From contig JANQEG010000079.1 in assembly GCA_028278505.1 (NCBI GenBank), positions 22,078 through 86,077 on the forward strand: 64,000 bases of DNA. Direction: 5' to 3'. This DNA comes from Rhodobiaceae bacterium. Its GTDB lineage: Bacteria > Pseudomonadota > Alphaproteobacteria > Rhizobiales > JAKPQE01. The position numbers and the translations under genes are program-made. The notes under the pieces are model-generated. The model was not told where the DNA came from, did not search any database, and saw nothing but the letters and a program-made list of their open reading frames with translations. Below, one piece after another: positions 60,611 through 64,000 of the stretch. Each line of letters starts with the position of its first letter. The stretch's first letter is position 1.

Positions 60611-62878
60611 ATGGAGAAACAAGTCATCTTTCGCGAATACCATTCGCAGGAAGCTAGAGATCACAACAATATCCAGAAATACGCCCAGGCGGCCGTCGAT
60701 CATGTCGTCTACGACGCGGTCACGCAATCGCGCCGCTATGCCGGCTTTGCGGTAACAAAAACCGGCCAGGCCGAGATTACGGTGGCGAAAGGTCGGATGT
60801 ACTCGAACGACGGCGCCATCTACGGCCGCGAGTCGGCTCTCGTACAGTCCATGCTCGGCTATCTGGCGGCAGCTTCTCAGCGCATTGTCTCGGTCTCTGT
60901 CTACGGTGGTATCGTGGAGACCGATACGGAAACCCGCGACAAACTGATCAACGAAGAGACCGCCGACACCACCCCGGTGGCTGTCGACACGACGAGGTTC
61001 AGGCAGGCAACGCTCACGCTGACGCAGGGTGCGGAGAGCGCCGACCCGCAGCCTCCGGCGCTGCCGGTAGAGCACGTCGAGATTGCGCGGGTGCTGCTCG
61101 ATGCGACGCAGGTCGTTTCCATCACGATGATGGTGGCCAATGAAGTACCTTCGGCCGAGCGCCTGGACAGCCGCACAGACGACCTGGAGGCATGGAAGGA
61201 GCAAATCGGACCGCGGGTGTCGGGCCTCGGCGCGGACCTCGCCGACCTCGCCAACCGCGTTGGCGCTGGCGCCGAACGGCATTCGATGATATCGATCAAG
61301 CGCGATCTCGCGCGGCTGAAAGAGACCGTGCAGTTGCCGTCCACCGCCGTCGACTATGGCGCCGATTTCTATCTCATACAGGACGACGGCGACGACTATA
61401 ACGACACACTGTCGCTCGGGTATGCCGCCCGTGTCGAGGAGGGCATCCGGTTTCCCGACGCGAACGCGGACGAGTTCGAGATTGCCTTGTTCTCATCGCT
61501 CGATCCGAACGCGTCGATCCAGAACGGCATCTTGCTGCCGAAGTACACCGAAGCGGTCAAGTTGGCCAACGAGTCCTACCACGCGCCGCTCGGCATGGCA
61601 CAGTACGGGTTCCAGAACCACGACGTTAAGGTCGGCTATATGAGCCGGTCTCGTCTGCGTTATGGCGGTGGCCGGGCGGTCTGCTCCAACGGCGCCATGT
61701 GGGATGTGCCCGGTAATGGTGTCCCGGCCGCTTTCAGCCTCTATGAGTTCGAGACCCAGCAGATCATCACGACGCAGCTTCTCGACGCCAATCCCAGCCA
61801 CTTTGTTTATCGCCAGGACGGTTACTGGTTCGATACGTGGAAGGAGCCGTTTCTTTACACGGAAACGACCGACCACGCGATCATCGGCGCGGAGATTGCC
61901 CAAACCTTTCCGGTCACCAACGACATGTGGGCGACCGCCGTCTCGGTCTACATCGTTGCCAAGGGTGGTGCCGAAAACATCCACATGGCGCTTTGCGAAG
62001 TTACGAACGGCCAGCCGGACAAATCGAAGACGGTCGCTTACGCGGTCCTGGACGAAGGTGACATCGTTGCCGGCTGGAACAAAATCGCTATCCCGCCAAC
62101 CTTCCTCGCCAAGGGAAGGCGGTATGGCATCGTGCTCGTCTCCAATGCCGATCACCAGGTCGGGATCTCGTCCGGTCAGACCTTCCTCGACGGAACCTTC
62201 TTCTATTCGACGGATGGCGCCTACTATCTGGGCGACCTGACTAAGGACTTGAATTTCCGTATCTACGGGGCCGAATTCGCGGCGCCGCAGGTGACGCTGG
62301 AATTCGAGACCATCAATCTCGACGGCGGATTCCGGGATATCGATATCCTCGCGCACATGTGGGTGCCCGACTCGTGCCAGCTCATTTTCGAGGTCCGCCC
62401 CGGCGGCGCCGGCGACTGGCTGCAATTGACCGAGGAGAACCTCGACGCGCTTTCCGGAGCGCCCGTCCTGGCGCAGTTCCGCGGCCGCTTCGTCGGCACG
62501 CGCGACATGATGCCCGCGCTGCGCTTGACCGACAGCCGGGTCAAGGTTTCGCGGCCGGCGACGGCGGCGAAGCACGTCTCTTCGGAAATCACGATGGGGA
62601 CGCCTTCCGACACGCTCACCTTCGAGATGATTTTGGAGGGCTTCGATGACACGCCCCACGATCATGACCTGATGATTAAACCGAATGGGGCGGCAATCGA
62701 GACTGCCGATACGGTCACCACCACGCTGCTCGATGCGGCTGCCAAGCGGTACAGGCGGACCTATGAGTTCACGATCGCTGGCGGCCCGATCACCACTTTC
62801 GCCATCATCCAGGATATGGCGACGAACTCGGCGGCGAACCTTTTCCATGTCGCCGAACAGTTCTGGTACAGCAACTAA
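60611..62878 (+). CDS. Tail fibre/DUF4815-like structural protein
   Basis: QEARDHNNIQKYAQAAVDHVVYDAVTQSRRYAGFAVTKTGQAEITVAKGRMYSNDGAIYGRE; 755 aa after tail protein I. Confidence 0.75.
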   Translation: MEKQVIFREYHSQEARDHNNIQKYAQAAVDHVVYDAVTQSRRYAGFAVTKTGQAEITVAKGRMYSNDGAIYGRESALVQSMLGYLAAASQRIVSVSVYGGIVETDTETRDKLINEETADTTPVAVDTTRFRQATLTLTQGAESADPQPPALPVEHVEIARVLLDATQVVSITMMVANEVPSAERLDSRTDDLEAWKEQIGPRVSGLGADLADLANRVGAGAERHSMISIKRDLARLKETVQLPSTAVDYGADFYLIQDDGDDYNDTLSLGYAARVEEGIRFPDANADEFEIALFSSLDPNASIQNGILLPKYTEAVKLANESYHAPLGMAQYGFQNHDVKVGYMSRSRLRYGGGRAVCSNGAMWDVPGNGVPAAFSLYEFETQQIITTQLLDANPSHFVYRQDGYWFDTWKEPFLYTETTDHAIIGAEIAQTFPVTNDMWATAVSVYIVAKGGAENIHMALCEVTNGQPDKSKTVAYAVLDEGDIVAGWNKIAIPPTFLAKGRRYGIVLVSNADHQVGISSGQTFLDGTFFYSTDGAYYLGDLTKDLNFRIYGAEFAAPQVTLEFETINLDGGFRDIDILAHMWVPDSCQLIFEVRPGGAGDWLQLTEENLDALSGAPVLAQFRGRFVGTRDMMPALRLTDSRVKVSRPATAAKHVSSEITMGTPSDTLTFEMILEGFDDTPHDHDLMIKPNGAAIETADTVTTTLLDAAAKRYRRTYEFTIAGGPITTFAIIQDMATNSAANLFHVAEQFWYSN

Positions 62879-62889
62879 GCGAGGAATTC

Positions 62890-63054
62890 ATGCCGAAGCT
62901 TCCCACCTTCAAGGACGGCGAGCGCTATCGCGTGCGGCTGGCCAAACCGGTGACGGTCCGGGGGCGGGTGCGCCGCCCCTCCGACAGCCACGTCTTCAAG
63001 GGCAAGGTCTGCCGGGAGATCATCGACGCCATCGAGAGTGCTGAAAAGGTCTGA
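62890..63054 (+). CDS. Small hypothetical phage protein
   Basis: MPKLPTFKDGERYRVRLAKPVTVRGRVRRPSDSHVFKGKVCREIIDAIESAEKV; below ORF-track length cutoff. Confidence 0.55.
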   Translation: MPKLPTFKDGERYRVRLAKPVTVRGRVRRPSDSHVFKGKVCREIIDAIESAEKV

Positions 63055-63056
63055 TC

Positions 63057-64000
63057 ATGGCAAAACGCTATGACCGGTACGCGCTCAGTCCGGGCGACGA
63101 CATCGGTGACCCTACCGTCTTGAACACCGTTCTCCGGGACATCGACAACCGCCTGCATACGGTCGAGGCGCAGGGCGCTGTCATAGAAGAAAAGGCGGAC
63201 GATCTCGAAGCCGTCGCACTCTCGCGGCTCAACGATGTCTTCACTGGCGCGCTGCAGACCGCCCAGGACCGGGCAAACGAGGTCGGGGCGAGTTTCCGGG
63301 CCGAGAGTGCCACGGACGTGACGGTCGGGCTCGGCGAGAAGACGTTCACGCTCACCGCGGCAACTATGGGCGGCTTTGTCGCTAGCGAATATTTGATAGC
63401 GGTGTCCGCGGCCGATCCGGACCAGTGGATGCGTGGCCGGCGCGTCTCGTACAACGTTGTCGACGGGATACTGGTCGTCGATGTCGATGCGGTGTTCGGA
63501 TCTGGCGAGAGTGCGGCCGATTGGCTGATACGCCCCGCAGCGCCGGGTGATGCGGAGCACGCGGCACGGACCGACAACCCGCACGGCGTGACAGCCGGAC
63601 AGGTCGGCACTTATCCAACTGCGGCTGTCGACCAGATGGTTGCCGCCGTCATCGGCACGGCGAGTGGTGCGTTCGATACGCTCGGAGAGGCGGAGTCGCG
63701 TGTACTCGCTGCAGAAGCTGACCTTTTAACGAAGCTGCCGCTTTCCCGTCCGCTTTTCATGGGCCAGCGCACCGGTTCGACGCAGACAGCGTCCGGGGCT
63801 TTCGTTGTCGACAATGTTTGGCTGGACAGCGCATCTGCCTACAACACTTCGAATGGCCGCTTCACCTGTCCCGTTTCGGGCTATTATGAAGTGCACGCGC
63901 ACATATTGTTGAGTAACGGCCCTGTAAATGCCTGGGCGGATATGGCGGTTTGGAAGAACGGCGTTCTGCAGGGCCAACAATTCGCCTACAGCGTGCTTTA
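63057..64000 (+). CDS. Tail fibre-like protein with C1q/TNF-like C-terminal domain (3' partial)
   Basis: Open frame from ATG 63057 to window end; DNPHGVTAGQVGTY fibre motif; GAFVVDNVWLDSASAYNTSNGRFTCPVSGYYEVHAHILLSN C1q-like. Confidence 0.75.
   Translation, partial: MAKRYDRYALSPGDDIGDPTVLNTVLRDIDNRLHTVEAQGAVIEEKADDLEAVALSRLNDVFTGALQTAQDRANEVGASFRAESATDVTVGLGEKTFTLTAATMGGFVASEYLIAVSAADPDQWMRGRRVSYNVVDGILVVDVDAVFGSGESAADWLIRPAAPGDAEHAARTDNPHGVTAGQVGTYPTAAVDQMVAAVIGTASGAFDTLGEAESRVLAAEADLLTKLPLSRPLFMGQRTGSTQTASGAFVVDNVWLDSASAYNTSNGRFTCPVSGYYEVHAHILLSNGPVNAWADMAVWKNGVLQGQQFAYSVL

Larger units (their letters stand above)
30974..64000. mobile_element. Mu-like transposable prophage (left end approximate, right end beyond window)
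   Basis: Repressor/Ner switch, MuA-like integrase-core transposase, MuB-like ATPase, Gam, GemA, Mor, Mu gp27/28/29/30/I/36/37-like head genes, contractile baseplate genes. Confidence 0.92.

Overview
The left part (1 to about 30.7 kb) is a high-GC alphaproteobacterial, Hyphomicrobiales-like chromosome. In order it carries bamD (5' partial), recN, a P-loop ATPase, metA, a complete 14-gene nuoA-N operon, birA, RNase J, methylmalonyl-CoA epimerase, a DUF1467-like protein, proS, lolC/E, lolD and an acyl-CoA thioesterase. Accessory genes interrupt the nuo operon at several junctions. The most notable is an AT-rich methyltransferase plus PD-(D/E)XK nuclease pair between nuoF and nuoG. The right part (about 31 kb to the window edge) is a Mu-like transposable prophage. 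It starts with a left end carrying transposase-site-like repeats, then an S24-type repressor and Ner switch, a ParB-like protein, MuA/MuB homologues, Gam, GemA, a Mor-like activator, and a lysis cassette (membrane-anchored amidase, Rz/Rz1). The head module is Mu-type (gp27/28/29/30/I/T/36/G/37). Tail genes follow in a P2-like V-W-J-I-fibre order. The right end lies outside the window. Main leads: an Acb2/Tad1-like cyclic-oligonucleotide sponge (candidate anti-CBASS/anti-Thoeris protein) next to the lysis genes; a ~220-nt structured non-coding segment downstream of the major capsid gene; a toxin-like C-terminal domain on the head morphogenesis protein; a moron block with a 22-bp perfect palindrome at the position corresponding to the Mu G-I region; and the RM-like pair inside nuo. 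All product names come from reading the translated sequence. No database searches were run.
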